In this document: piece after piece, positions 1 through 7,261 of the stretch
Position numbering within the stretch: the first letter of the stretch is position 1
How the letters are laid out: each line of letters begins with the position of its first letter
Assembly (NCBI GenBank): GCA_044224215.1
Contig: JBGAKX010000136.1
Location: 1 to 11,990, forward strand
DNA: 11,990 bases
From: DAOMFM01 sp035429825
GTDB lineage: Bacteria; Acidobacteriota; Blastocatellia; UBA7656; JADIYM01
Reading direction: 5' to 3'
Notes under the pieces: model-generated
Told to the model about the DNA's origin: nothing
Databases searched by the model: none
What the model saw: only the letters and a program-made list of their open reading frames with translations
Program-made: the position numbers and the translations under genes

Positions 1-551
1 CACCACGAACTCCTTGGGGTAATTGATGGAGCGCCGGCCGAACCGAGCCGTTCCGTGCGCACGCGAGCCATGGCGATCGAGTCCACGTACGAGCCATTAC
101 GGAATGCGTGCGCCCGAAAACGTCCTTCTTCCACAAACCCGAACCGCGAGTACAGCCGCAGCGCAGGCTCGTTGTCCGCGAACACCTCCAGCTCGAGCCG
201 GACCAGGTTCAACCAGTTGTCGGCGAGGTCGATCGCCGCCTTCAGGAGCGCAGTGCCAACGCCCTTCCCCTGCCACTCGTCGTGCACGCCGATTCCGATC
301 GACGCGGCGTGGCTGCGGCGCGGCTTGAGCGGATTGCAGTGCAACCCGACCATGCCGACCACATGGCCGCCCGCGACGGCAACCAGATCGTGTGTTCCTT
401 CCGGTGCGTTTACCAGGCGGTTCGTCCAGAATGTCTCGGCCGGATACGGCAGCTGCAGCGTCCCGCTGAACGCCGCGCGTCCACTGTAGATAAGCATCAG
501 GTCAGGCGCGTCTTCCGGTCGAGCCCGCCGGATTGCGATCGAATCGGTCAC
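1..551 (-). CDS. GNAT N-acetyltransferase, YhhY-like (3' end cut by window edge)
   Basis: Acetyl-CoA-dependent N-acetyltransferase of the GNAT fold, presumably cytosolic. The visible 183 codons run from a GTG at 551 to the window edge with no stop. The acetyl-CoA pyrophosphate loop QGKGVG is at residues 94-99. It is preceded by an RRSHAASIGIGV strand and followed by LELEVFADNEPALRLYSRFGF and RNGSYVDSIAMARV. This order and wording closely follow E. coli YhhY (an amino-acid acetyltransferase, AaaT) as I remember it, so a free amino acid is a reasonable substrate guess. The family normally ends near MARV, so only a short tail should be missing, although the frame is still open 18 residues later. 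GTG 551 is preferred over the in-frame GTG at 566 because AGGA lies six bases upstream of 551. The gene starts 27 bases after the stop of the secreted-protein gene and may be co-transcribed with it. Confidence 0.85.
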   Translation of the reverse strand, partial: MTDSIAIRRARPEDAPDLMLIYSGRAAFSGTLQLPYPAETFWTNRLVNAPEGTHDLVAVAGGHVVGMVGLHCNPLKPRRSHAASIGIGVHDEWQGKGVGTALLKAAIDLADNWLNLVRLELEVFADNEPALRLYSRFGFVEEGRFRAHAFRNGSYVDSIAMARVRTERLGSAGAPSITPRSSW

Positions 552-578
552 GGATCGTCCTGTCACACTCAAACCCGC

Positions 579-1184
579 CTAATCGTCGTGATTCTCCCGC
601 GCAGGATCGAATCCGACCGCCGTGGCCGCGGATTGCTGGACCGCGTAGCTCTTCACGGCATAGTTGATCTCGACCGACTTGTCCGGCTCGAACGACACCA
701 CGTTGAACACCACGAGCCCCCGGACGTCCGCCTTGTTGATCAGCACGACATACGTGTGCCCCGAGATCACCGTAGCGCTCATCGCGAACTGTGTCTCGCC
801 CTGCAGGCCCGACGGCGTCTTGTAGCTGAACGCGCGCTGCGCCGTGACGGCAGTCAGCGGAACGTTCGGCCCGAGGTCGGCCACGAGCGCCATGTCGTCG
901 CCCGCCGTCGAGGCCTGGAAGTAGTTCTCGCTGCCGCAGGCGCCGTTGAACAGCAGGTCCGGCGAATTCCGCTGCCGGCTGTACTCCGACAGGAAGAGTG
1001 CGGTCTGCTGGTACCCCTGCGAGAACTCCGACACGGTTCGGCAACTGTAGGTCGGACCGAGAATCGCGTGCCTGATGACGTGCAATGCGGGCAGCCCGTA
1101 CTTGTCGGCCGGTGCGTCCTTTGCCGGCGCCTGGCCGGAGAGCATTGCAACCACGACGATGAGCAACGATGCCGCCGTTGTCAT
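579..1184 (-). CDS. secreted protein of unknown function
   Basis: A 201-residue protein that I do not recognise. It begins with a hydrophobic stretch (residues 5-16) ending in a signal-peptidase I site, GQAPA|KD around residue 21, so it is probably exported to the periplasm or beyond. The mature part is about 180 residues, looks beta-rich towards its C-terminal half, and has two cysteines (48 and 83) that could form a disulfide. There is no catalytic motif. The start is well supported: GGGAGG lies a few bases upstream of the ATG at 1184. The gene is followed after 27 bases by the YhhY-like acetyltransferase gene and separated by 118 bases from the dehydrogenase gene upstream. An AT-rich stretch in that gap near 1250-1262 could hold a promoter, but I could not pair a -10 with a -35. 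Confidence 0.85.
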   Translation of the reverse strand: MTTAASLLIVVVAMLSGQAPAKDAPADKYGLPALHVIRHAILGPTYSCRTVSEFSQGYQQTALFLSEYSRQRNSPDLLFNGACGSENYFQASTAGDDMALVADLGPNVPLTAVTAQRAFSYKTPSGLQGETQFAMSATVISGHTYVVLINKADVRGLVVFNVVSFEPDKSVEINYAVKSYAVQQSAATAVGFDPARENHDD

Positions 1185-1302
1185 GCTGTTCCTCCCGGTG
1201 TGTCGATTGAGTCCGGCGTGTGCGCGACCTGCCGCCGGCGGGCTCGTGCAAACATATCAAAACAGGGCGAACAATGCTCGCACGGACGATTCGAACGCGC
1301 CG

Positions 1303-2076
1303 TCAGAGGGTCCGCGTCTTCCCGCCGTCAATGTCGAGGATGGCGCCCTGGCAATAGCCCGCGGCGGGCGATGCGAGAAATGCCACGGCGCGGGCAATGT
1401 CTTCAGGATCGCCGAATCGCGCGATACCAAGCGCCTCTGCCAACCGACGTTCCGCCGTTGTGCGGTCAACCCCCTCGTCGTCGGCAATTCGGTCGATCCG
1501 TGCGTGAAGCCGTTCGGTCGCGATCGTGCTCGGGTTGACCGCATTTACGCGAACTCCGTCGTCGATCCCGCGGTCGGCAAGTGCCTTTGTCAGGTTGAGC
1601 AATGCCGCGTTGACCGCGCCACCGATCGTGAATTCGGCGCTGGCCGTGCGCCCGCCGATTCCGACGACGTTGACGATCGATCCTCCACTCTCCTTCAGGT
1701 AAGGCCACGCCGCCCGCGAACAGCGCATCGCGGCATAGAACTTGAGCTCAAATCCGTCGTTCCAGTCGTCATCATCGAGCCCCAGAAAATCGCCGCGCTT
1801 TGTCGCGCCGGCGTTGTTGACGAGCACGTCGATCGCACCATAGCGCTCGACCGTGCGGGCGACAACGTCGCCGGGCGCATCGGGATTGGTCAAGTCGGTC
1901 GCGATCACCAGGCACGGCGTTGGCAGTGACTTGTCGACTTCGTCGAGCTGGTGCTCGGTTCGCGCAACGAGCGAAAGCAGCACGCCCTCGGCTGAGAGCG
2001 TCTCCGCGATGGCCCGCCCGATTCCGCGACTGGCGCCCGTGACGATCGCGACCTTGCCGGACAGTTTGAGATCCAT
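1303..2076 (-). CDS. SDR-family protein lacking the canonical catalytic residues
   Basis: A 257-residue short-chain dehydrogenase/reductase of classical length. The NAD(P)-binding half is intact: TGASRGIG at residues 13-20, an acidic DLT at 61-63 and NNAG at 87-90. The C-terminal DIDGG at 248-252 is also typical of the family. The active-site half is not typical. Aligned to the family pattern, the helix-4 Asn is Lys112, the catalytic Ser position falls in NVVGIGG (136-142), and YxxxK reads GGAVN (152-156). The whole N-S-Y-K tetrad is therefore missing while the surrounding AALLNLTKALA helix is conserved. It probably binds a nucleotide, but classic dehydrogenase chemistry is doubtful. The ATG at 2076 lies three bases after the stop of the upstream membrane-protein gene and has no clear ribosome binding site, so translation is probably coupled to that gene. 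The residue mapping was done by eye. Confidence 0.88.
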   Translation of the reverse strand: MDLKLSGKVAIVTGASRGIGRAIAETLSAEGVLLSLVARTEHQLDEVDKSLPTPCLVIATDLTNPDAPGDVVARTVERYGAIDVLVNNAGATKRGDFLGLDDDDWNDGFELKFYAAMRCSRAAWPYLKESGGSIVNVVGIGGRTASAEFTIGGAVNAALLNLTKALADRGIDDGVRVNAVNPSTIATERLHARIDRIADDEGVDRTTAERRLAEALGIARFGDPEDIARAVAFLASPAAGYCQGAILDIDGGKTRTL

Positions 2077-2079
2077 GAG

Positions 2080-2463
2080 TTACGTCGTGGTCGCGGCGCG
2101 TTCCGCCGTCTTGACGTAGGAGATCGCAAACAGCCCGCCGAGAAACAGGTCCACGAGGCCGCACACGAGCATGAACGCCGAGGTCCGCTGGGTCGCGTAG
2201 AGGACGATCGTCGCGATGCCAAAGCTCGCCTTCTCGAGCACGGCCGGGATCATCATCACCCGGTAGCGAACCGGGTCGCGCGACAGCAGCAGAAACAGCA
2301 CCTGCCACGCGAGCGCCACGCCGACGAATCCGTAGTAGTACTCCGGATGATTGATCGCCGGTGGGTAGTCCAGGCCGTTTCGCGTCTCGAGAAAATACTG
2401 CGGGAGGAGCGCCACCAGGCCATAGACGCCCGCGATCAGGAATACGCGTCTTGCAAAGGTCAT
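2080..2463 (-). CDS. small four-helix integral membrane protein
   Basis: A 127-residue protein with four likely transmembrane segments at about residues 7-25, 41-60, 67-90 and 93-115. The loop between the first two carries NGLDYPPAINHPEYYYGF. I cannot assign a named family or a function. The open frame extends upstream to 2865, but that part is antisense-like, arginine-rich sequence overlapping the nucleotidyltransferase gene. The ATG at 2463 is the real start because it begins the hydrophobic protein and has GAGAGG about eight bases upstream. Its stop is three bases from the start of the dehydrogenase-like gene, so the two are almost certainly expressed together. A 92-base gap separates it from the nucleotidyltransferase gene upstream, and I saw no clear promoter there. 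Confidence 0.85.
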   Translation of the reverse strand: MTFARRVFLIAGVYGLVALLPQYFLETRNGLDYPPAINHPEYYYGFVGVALAWQVLFLLLSRDPVRYRVMMIPAVLEKASFGIATIVLYATQRTSAFMLVCGLVDLFLGGLFAISYVKTAERAATTT

Positions 2464-2555
2464 CGATGCACCTCTCGTAAGGCGGATGCCACGGTTCCGA
2501 AACTTCCCTAGGTTGCCCAACTGGCGGCCACGGGGCAAGGCGAGCGCGCTGCCGT

Positions 2556-3329
2556 TCACTCGGGGCCCGATTCGCACAGCCGGCGCACTGCCGCGGCCAT
2601 CGGCGCGTTGACTGCGAACCGCGCCTCGAGAAACGACAGAATCGCCAACGCCGATTGCGGCGTGCGGTCGTACCCTTGAACGAACGACGCGAGCACTTGG
2701 GCCGTGCCCGGATACCGGGCCTCGAGACGGCGCTCGATGTTGAACGGATCGCGCAACCCGGACGGCTCGGGCTCGGCCTGCACGATCAGGTCGATGACCC
2801 GATCGACACTGTAATGCTGAACGAACCGTTCGGCGGACAGCTTCTCGCCCCGGCGAAAACGGCACATCCCCACGTAGAGATTCGTGAGCGCTTCACCGAC
2901 AAGCCACTCGACGGATCGGGCGGCGGCGGGCTGAATCGGAAGCACGGGTGTTCCGATCGACGCATCGACGCCCGGGACGCTCCAGACCACAAGGCCGGGG
3001 GCGTATGGGATACGCGCCAGCTCGGCAGGCTCGAACACTGCGAATTCGCAGAAGACGCCATCCGAATAGAGCAGCTTGTAGCCGTCGTCCGTGTTCTGAA
3101 ACCGATACGCGACGGGGTGGATCGACTCGAGCCAGTCCAGGTTCTCGATGAATTGCCGCTTGTATCCAGGCTTGACGACGGCAAAGAAGTCGAGATCCGA
3201 GAAGTCGTCGAGCCGTTCGCGCTCGACCCCGACCGACCCCAGGCCAATGAGTGCAAGCGCGAGCCCGGTCTGCTCGAGCGAGCGGCCGATCTCGTCGAGT
3301 CGTTCGAGAAGCAGTTGGCTGCGTGTCAT
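2556..3329 (-). CDS. minimal nucleotidyltransferase-fold protein, Lnu(B/F)-like
   Basis: A 257-residue protein with the nucleotidyltransferase signature: GLGSVG at residues 29-34, then a 12-residue spacer and SDLDFF at 44-49. Asp45 and Asp47 would be the metal ligands, and Glu95 in CEFAVF is a candidate third carboxylate. The pattern of an N-terminal catalytic core, then FCEFAVFEPAELARIPY, then an alpha-helical C-terminal domain resembles the lincosamide nucleotidyltransferases Lnu(B) and Lnu(F) and their many uncharacterised chromosomal relatives. It would transfer a nucleotide to a hydroxyl on a small molecule. Antibiotic resistance cannot be inferred from this alone, and a housekeeping role is as likely. 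The ATG at 3329 has GGAG about six bases upstream. It is 100 bases downstream of the DUF4239 gene; that gap holds a hairpin and a possible gene remnant. Confidence 0.82.
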   Translation of the reverse strand: MTRSQLLLERLDEIGRSLEQTGLALALIGLGSVGVERERLDDFSDLDFFAVVKPGYKRQFIENLDWLESIHPVAYRFQNTDDGYKLLYSDGVFCEFAVFEPAELARIPYAPGLVVWSVPGVDASIGTPVLPIQPAAARSVEWLVGEALTNLYVGMCRFRRGEKLSAERFVQHYSVDRVIDLIVQAEPEPSGLRDPFNIERRLEARYPGTAQVLASFVQGYDRTPQSALAILSFLEARFAVNAPMAAAVRRLCESGPE

Positions 3330-3336
3330 GGATACT

Positions 3337-3408
3337 CCGATCCGCCAGTTCCTGATTCGGGACTTCGTCCCGACGGTTCAGGTAGTACGCTATCTGCTCG
3401 ATCGCCAT
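3337..3408 (-). pseudogene. possible broken N-terminus of a HEAT-repeat-type protein
   Basis: From an ATG at 3408, preceded by GAGG, the minus strand reads a sensible 24-residue stretch containing YYLNRRDEVPNQELA. From memory, this motif opens a family of uncharacterised HEAT-like proteins. The frame then runs out of phase into the nucleotidyltransferase gene, where it continues only as arginine-rich nonsense, so the expected rest of the protein is absent. The simplest reading is a relic left by a deletion that joined the first codons of one gene to the start region of the next. Alternatively it is a short upstream leader read by chance. The family match is recollection and could not be tested here. 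Confidence 0.35.
3351..3382 (-). other. hairpin between DUF4239 and nucleotidyltransferase genes
   Basis: An inverted repeat with an inner 7-bp stem, TCGGGAC / GTCCCGA, around a three-base loop, and an outer CCTGA / TCAGG stem. It lies about 48 bases downstream of the DUF4239 stop in the direction of transcription. No T-run follows it, so it is not a standard intrinsic terminator. It also sits inside the possible gene remnant, so the symmetry may come partly from coding sequence. Confidence 0.45.
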
Positions 3409-3429
3409 GACCGCCTCGCGAGCACGCGA

Positions 3430-4206
3430 CTACTTTCCGAGCCGCGAGAGCGCCTCGGTCATCGGTGCGCGCGAGAGCTTGATGATGCCGTTGTAGGGCG
3501 TTTCGAGCTCGAGGATGAGAAACAGCGCGCACGACACAGCGACGGCACATACCAGGAGCGCTGACGTGACCGTCGTATTGCGCGGCGCGAGCAGGCTGAA
3601 CGCGCCAAACACGACGATCAGCCAGAAGTTGAGCACGACGAGAAACGCCTTTGGGATCGAAGGCTCGCGGTACTGAACGTCGAGCAGCCAGCGCGAATGG
3701 GAGAGTTCCTGATTGATCGAAAGCGCCTGCGATTGAAGAAGGCGCTGTGCGTCGGTCTTTGGCGCGAGATTGACGATCAGGTTCTGAACGCCTTCGATGT
3801 TCGCGGTGTGTTCGTTGTCCGGGACCGTTTGCGGCGTCAGACCTCCGTTCTCCCAGATCTTGTGTATCCGTGCTTCGACCTCGCTGCGAATCTTCGCGCG
3901 GGCCTCATCCGTTTCGGGTCCGTACTGCGCGAGCGTGCGATCGAGCATCACGATGTTCGACGAGATCTCGTTCAGCTCGGCTGTCTTCGAGTCGAACGAG
4001 TTCTTTGCCGAACTGACCATCAGGCTGATGACCAGCGCCGACAGCGTGACGATCAACCCGACCGAGAGCTTGACCGATTCCGTCGTGCCTTCGAGGAAGT
4101 GGTGCTCCGGAAGCAGCGGGCGGAGCAGCCAGCCAAGCAGCACGCCAAGGAACATGCTGCCAAGGACAATCAACGAAACATTCAGCGGCGACAGATAGGT
4201 GTCCAT
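3430..4206 (-). CDS. bestrophin-like DUF4239 membrane protein
   Basis: A 258-residue protein with two transmembrane helices near each end (about 8-30, 44-65, 187-206 and 211-233) and a soluble middle of some 120 residues that is largely helical. The closing segment LELETPYNGIIKLSRAPMTEAL (residues 232-253) matches the characteristic C-terminal signature of the DUF4239 family, which is distantly related to bestrophin channels. Known members are mostly uncharacterised, so ion transport is only a possibility. The ATG at 4206 has a weak GAGAG upstream, and no other start fits the first membrane helix. The gene follows a repeat-bearing intergenic region and appears to begin its own transcription unit, although I could not define a promoter. 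Confidence 0.85.
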   Translation of the reverse strand: MDTYLSPLNVSLIVLGSMFLGVLLGWLLRPLLPEHHFLEGTTESVKLSVGLIVTLSALVISLMVSSAKNSFDSKTAELNEISSNIVMLDRTLAQYGPETDEARAKIRSEVEARIHKIWENGGLTPQTVPDNEHTANIEGVQNLIVNLAPKTDAQRLLQSQALSINQELSHSRWLLDVQYREPSIPKAFLVVLNFWLIVVFGAFSLLAPRNTTVTSALLVCAVAVSCALFLILELETPYNGIIKLSRAPMTEALSRLGK

Positions 4207-4305
4207 TGTGCGTGCTCTCAGTCCAGGTCGACGGCGATACGGATGATTGCGGAGAGTAGCATGACAGCACCGCCCCAGACGCCGTTTCAGCAGTCAATCC
4301 GTGCA

Positions 4306-4449
4306 CCAGAGCCGGGCCCGGTAGGGCTCGGTCTGCATCGTGTCGAGAGATTGATATCTGGCCACGTGGCCGGGCGCTACCGCACCCGGCTCTGGTTCAT
4401 TGATTGCGCGCACGCCGCACGCCAGGATCCGGGCCCGGTAGGGCTCGGC
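4306..4449. repeat. three copies of a GC-rich repeat in alternating orientation
   Basis: The 19-mer CGGGCCCGGTAGGGCTCGG occurs exactly at 4313-4331 and again at 4430-4448. Between them, 4370-4395 is an inverted, diverged copy. Its reverse complement agrees with 4306-4331 at about 21 of 26 positions, including the flanking CCAGAGCCGGG. A 12-bp perfect palindrome, GGCCACGTGGCC, sits at 4360-4371 at the edge of the inverted copy. The first copy and the inverted copy could form a long stem over a 38-base loop. The region lies between the GNAT gene ending at 4484 and the DUF4239 gene starting at 4206. It looks like a small REP-like or MITE-like cluster. Confidence 0.7.
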
Positions 4450-4483
4450 CCTCAGAACGACCGTCGCGCAAGTCTGCAATGAA

Positions 4484-4906
4484 CTACGGTCGTTCGAGAC
4501 TCTTGCGAAACCGCTTCCTGCTCTCACGATACCCGTGCTGCTCGTAGAACCTGTGCGCGTCGACGCGATCGATGCTGCTCATGACCTCCATCCGGCCGCA
4601 GCCGCCGGCGCGGCAGATCTCCTCGGCCGCGCGCACGAGCGCGCTCCCGACACCGAGTCCCCGGGCATCGTCGGCCACGACGAGCGACGAGATGCGCCCA
4701 TCGGGCTCGCGATGAAGCGACGGCGTGCGGTGGAGCGTCAGCAGCCCGATGACCGTCTCGTCACGTACAGCAACCAGTGCACGGTCACCCGACATCTCGA
4801 GGACGCGCAACCGCTCGCGGACGACGTCTGCCGCGGTCGGGTGTCCGAGCTGCCCCAGCAGTCGCGAGAGCGCCGGCGAATCAGCCGCGCAGGCGTCGCG
4901 AATCAC
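4484..4906 (-). CDS. GNAT N-acetyltransferase
   Basis: A 140-residue GNAT enzyme. The N-terminal VIRDACAADSPALSRLLGQLGHP is the usual first strand and helix. The acetyl-CoA loop RGLGVG is at residues 82-87, and the C-terminal AHRFYEQHGYRESRKRFRKSL is the standard end of small GNATs. The length matches single-domain members; the substrate cannot be read from the sequence. The frame is open up to 5017, but that start would overlap the transporter gene by 65 bases and add arginine-rich sequence that matches nothing. I therefore choose the GTG at 4906, with GGGA just upstream, 46 bases after the transporter stop. It is likely read through from the transporter promoter. Confidence 0.83.
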   Translation of the reverse strand: MIRDACAADSPALSRLLGQLGHPTAADVVRERLRVLEMSGDRALVAVRDETVIGLLTLHRTPSLHREPDGRISSLVVADDARGLGVGSALVRAAEEICRAGGCGRMEVMSSIDRVDAHRFYEQHGYRESRKRFRKSLERP

Positions 4907-4952
4907 AAATCCCGTGATGTGTGGCGATTCCAGGGCGGCCCACCGCCTTCGG

Positions 4953-6692
4953 TCAGATATTGAAGCCCGCTCCGGCGAGCACGGCCTGCACAACCGCGAG
5001 AATGGCCTCGCCGGCAATCAGACCGGATGCGAGCGGGATTCGGTACTCGTCCTCGGTCCTTGTCGACGACTTTGTCCAGATGAGCTGCGCGACGCCGCCC
5101 ATGATGAAGGTGAGCAACACGGCTGCCGGCAGCAGCATGCCGATCCCCATGGCAGACGGCGACGGGACTTTGTCGCCAATACTCGTCGTCGCAAGAAGCG
5201 TCAGGACGATGCCGACCCCAATTCCCACGAACAGGCCGACGATGCAGCCCTTCGGCAGCGCATCGAAGCCCTTCGTAAGCAGCTCGGCAAAACCGGCCCA
5301 CTTGACGCTGATCGGCGATGAGAGACCCTCGGGCCCGATGCCGAATTTGTCGCGCAGCACCGGGTAGACGAGCGCCGTGGCGAGCGCTCCGACCGGCGCC
5401 GCAATGAGCTGCGCGATCGTCAGTCGGCGAGGATTCGAGCCGATCAACTGACCGGCCTTGAAGTCCTGCATCAGCGCTTCGGACGTCACGGCGATGGTGC
5501 CCGTCAGACCGCTCGACGACATGTTCACTGGAACGTTGCCAGGCGAGATGAACGCAAAGATCGCCTGCATCATGTTCGACATCGCGCTGATCGGGCCCCA
5601 GTTCGTTTCGCCGAGCACGCGCAGTCCGACGAGCATCAGCGGCAGCGAGAGCAGGATCGCAATGAATGACAGGTAAAGCGGGATTCCCATGCTGAAGTAC
5701 TGGACAAAGCAGATGACGACCGTCATCACGACGCTGCCGATGCCGACCCACTTCATCGGAAAGTCCTTGTGGTCGACCGAGCTCCCCTTCAGCCCCTGGA
5801 ACGTCTTCACGATCAGGTTCCACTTCAGAAAAAGCGATGTCAGGCCGCCAGCAACCATCAGGCCCGTCGCGGGCCACATGACCCACCTGAGGGTCAGCGG
5901 AAACGTCTTCTCGGCGATCATTCCGTGCGACAGCAGATAGTTCGGAAGGATGAACCAGCTGATCGCCATGCCGATCGCCATCGCAAGACAGATTCGGAAC
6001 CCCACGAGAAGGCCCGACCCGAACGACAGCAGGCTCCAGTTGAAGCCGATGTTCATCGGCTGCATGCCCGGCAGGAACCACGTGTCGGGAAACCACTTCA
6101 GAAAGCTCGTCATGAGCATCAACGCGCCGGACGAAAGGCTTCCGACGCCGAGCGCCTTGACGGGGCCGGCCGACGCGCCCTTTTCGCGGCCTTCGTGCAG
6201 CACGACGATCGTCTGACCGGCTGCGAGGCCGTCAGCGTAGGTAAGGTTCTCTTCGTCGATGTAATGACGGCGCATTGGAACAGCAAGCAGGATGCCGAGG
6301 ATGCTCGCCGAGCAGAGCCACAGGAAGATCTGCATGGTGCCGAGATGGATCGGCGGGTTGAGCACGCCGTTGCGGTTCAGCATGTCGAACGCCGCCAGCA
6401 GGACGCACATGAACGCCGTCTGTCCGGCGCTCGTGCCCATGGTCTGCACGATGTTGTTCTCGCGTGCGTTGGTGCCCGCGGCGCGCATGATGAGCACGAG
6501 CGCGATGAAGCCAAAGAATGCCGACACGACGGAGAGGTTCGGCCCGAAACCGAGCTTCAGCACGCAGTACGGATACGCACTGCCGATCACCGCGGCAACC
6601 ACGAGGCCGACGATCACGGCGCGAAGGGTGAGCTCGGTGGTCTGTGACGGCGCGGACGGGGCGGGCGGTGCGGACAGCTCCTGTTGGCTCAT
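4953..6692 (-). CDS. OPT-family (oligopeptide) transporter
   Basis: A 579-residue polytopic inner-membrane protein of the OPT superfamily, which imports small peptides or metal-chelate conjugates driven by protons. Family marks are ENNIVQTMGTSAGQ at residues 78-91, ENLTYADGLAAGQT at 148-161, GETNWGPISAMSNMMQ at 361-376 and the closing GLIAGEA at 557-563. More than a dozen hydrophobic helices fill the rest. Length and motifs are complete, and it belongs to the prokaryotic branch of the family; the substrate is not inferable. The ATG at 6692 has a strong AAGGAG six bases upstream. The longer frame to 6758 would place the start inside the leader, close to the promoter -10 at 6761. A sigma70-like promoter lies about 70 bases upstream of the start. 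The GNAT gene follows after 46 bases. Confidence 0.93.
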   Translation of the reverse strand: MSQQELSAPPAPSAPSQTTELTLRAVIVGLVVAAVIGSAYPYCVLKLGFGPNLSVVSAFFGFIALVLIMRAAGTNARENNIVQTMGTSAGQTAFMCVLLAAFDMLNRNGVLNPPIHLGTMQIFLWLCSASILGILLAVPMRRHYIDEENLTYADGLAAGQTIVVLHEGREKGASAGPVKALGVGSLSSGALMLMTSFLKWFPDTWFLPGMQPMNIGFNWSLLSFGSGLLVGFRICLAMAIGMAISWFILPNYLLSHGMIAEKTFPLTLRWVMWPATGLMVAGGLTSLFLKWNLIVKTFQGLKGSSVDHKDFPMKWVGIGSVVMTVVICFVQYFSMGIPLYLSFIAILLSLPLMLVGLRVLGETNWGPISAMSNMMQAIFAFISPGNVPVNMSSSGLTGTIAVTSEALMQDFKAGQLIGSNPRRLTIAQLIAAPVGALATALVYPVLRDKFGIGPEGLSSPISVKWAGFAELLTKGFDALPKGCIVGLFVGIGVGIVLTLLATTSIGDKVPSPSAMGIGMLLPAAVLLTFIMGGVAQLIWTKSSTRTEDEYRIPLASGLIAGEAILAVVQAVLAGAGFNI

Positions 6693-6760
6693 GAGCGCTC
6701 CTTGGACAGGGGTTCGCGACGCGTGTCGCGAGTGAAACAGGCACGTGGAAGGGAGCACTC

Positions 6761-6788
6761 AGTATAACCAAACGGGCGTGGCGGGCAA
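6761..6788 (-). promoter_or_regulatory. sigma70-like promoter for the OPT transporter
   Basis: On the minus strand, TTGCCC (6788-6783) and TATACT (6766-6761) are separated by 16 bases. The -10 is within GTTATACT, five of six matches to consensus; the -35 matches at four of six. Transcription would start near 6755, giving a leader of about 60 bases before the AAGGAG and ATG at 6692. Confidence 0.6.
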
Positions 6789-6853
6789 CCGGCCTGTCGC
6801 TCGGTCGCGGAGCCGGCACCACGTGCCTCAGGCGCGTTGCGGCTGACAGGAGC

Positions 6854-7210
6854 TTACGTTGCCTTCGTCGAAGCGTCGTGATCGTTGACCAGCACGCGGC
6901 CGTGATCAACCAGGACGACGTCGCCGTCATTAAGCCGGCCGTATTGGCGACCGTTCACGGTCAGGTTCTGACCTCTGATCTCGACGACCGCATCGCGGCA
7001 TGGTGCAAATGTCGAGATGGTCTCGCCGGTACTCGCGTCGGTCCGGCTCTCGGGCAACGGGACTTCGGTGCGGTAGCAGTCGGTCACGACGACGACGTGC
7101 CCTCCGACTGTCGCCTCGACACGGCCGAGCAGCACATTGCTGGAGCGCCCGCAGCCGCCGAGGAGCAGGACTCCACACACCAACAGCACGATCTCGAACG
7201 CCTGTTTCAT
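6854..7210 (-). CDS. small lipoprotein of unknown function
   Basis: A 118-residue lipoprotein. The signal sequence MKQAFEIVLLVCGVLLLGGC ends in a lipobox LGGC, with Cys20 the lipidated residue and Gly at +2, which favours an envelope-anchored location. The mature part has two further cysteines (45 and 71) that could pair. It closes with a compact beta-rich segment, NLTVNGRQYGRLNDGDVVLVD, that looks like a short small-barrel or OB-like unit. I do not recognise the family. The frame runs upstream to 7366, but the ATG at 7210 is the start that begins a proper signal peptide. A promoter lies about 50 bases upstream, so the gene is probably expressed independently of the macrodomain gene before it. 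The 161-base gap behind it contains the transporter promoter. Confidence 0.8.
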   Translation of the reverse strand: MKQAFEIVLLVCGVLLLGGCGRSSNVLLGRVEATVGGHVVVVTDCYRTEVPLPESRTDASTGETISTFAPCRDAVVEIRGQNLTVNGRQYGRLNDGDVVLVDHGRVLVNDHDASTKAT

Positions 7211-7261
7211 GATCTTCACGTTCCTGCCATCGGATTGCACGAATCCCGGTTCGCAGGCAGC

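Noticed and set aside
108..1538. A 476-codon plus-strand open frame
   Set aside because: It crosses three unrelated minus-strand genes, has an arginine- and histidine-rich composition, and shows no domain.
4360..4371. GGCCACGTGGCC as a second parS-like site
   Set aside because: It shares only the CACGTG centre with parS; that hexamer occurs several times in this window and is not informative alone.
4903..6096. A 397-codon minus-strand frame inside the transporter gene
   Set aside because: It is out of frame with the well-supported OPT protein and shows no hydrophobic or catalytic pattern of its own.
6815..6827. Short hairpin GGCAC / GTGCC downstream of the lipoprotein gene as a terminator
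   Set aside because: Only a five-base-pair stem and no following T-run; in DNA this GC-rich it is expected by chance.
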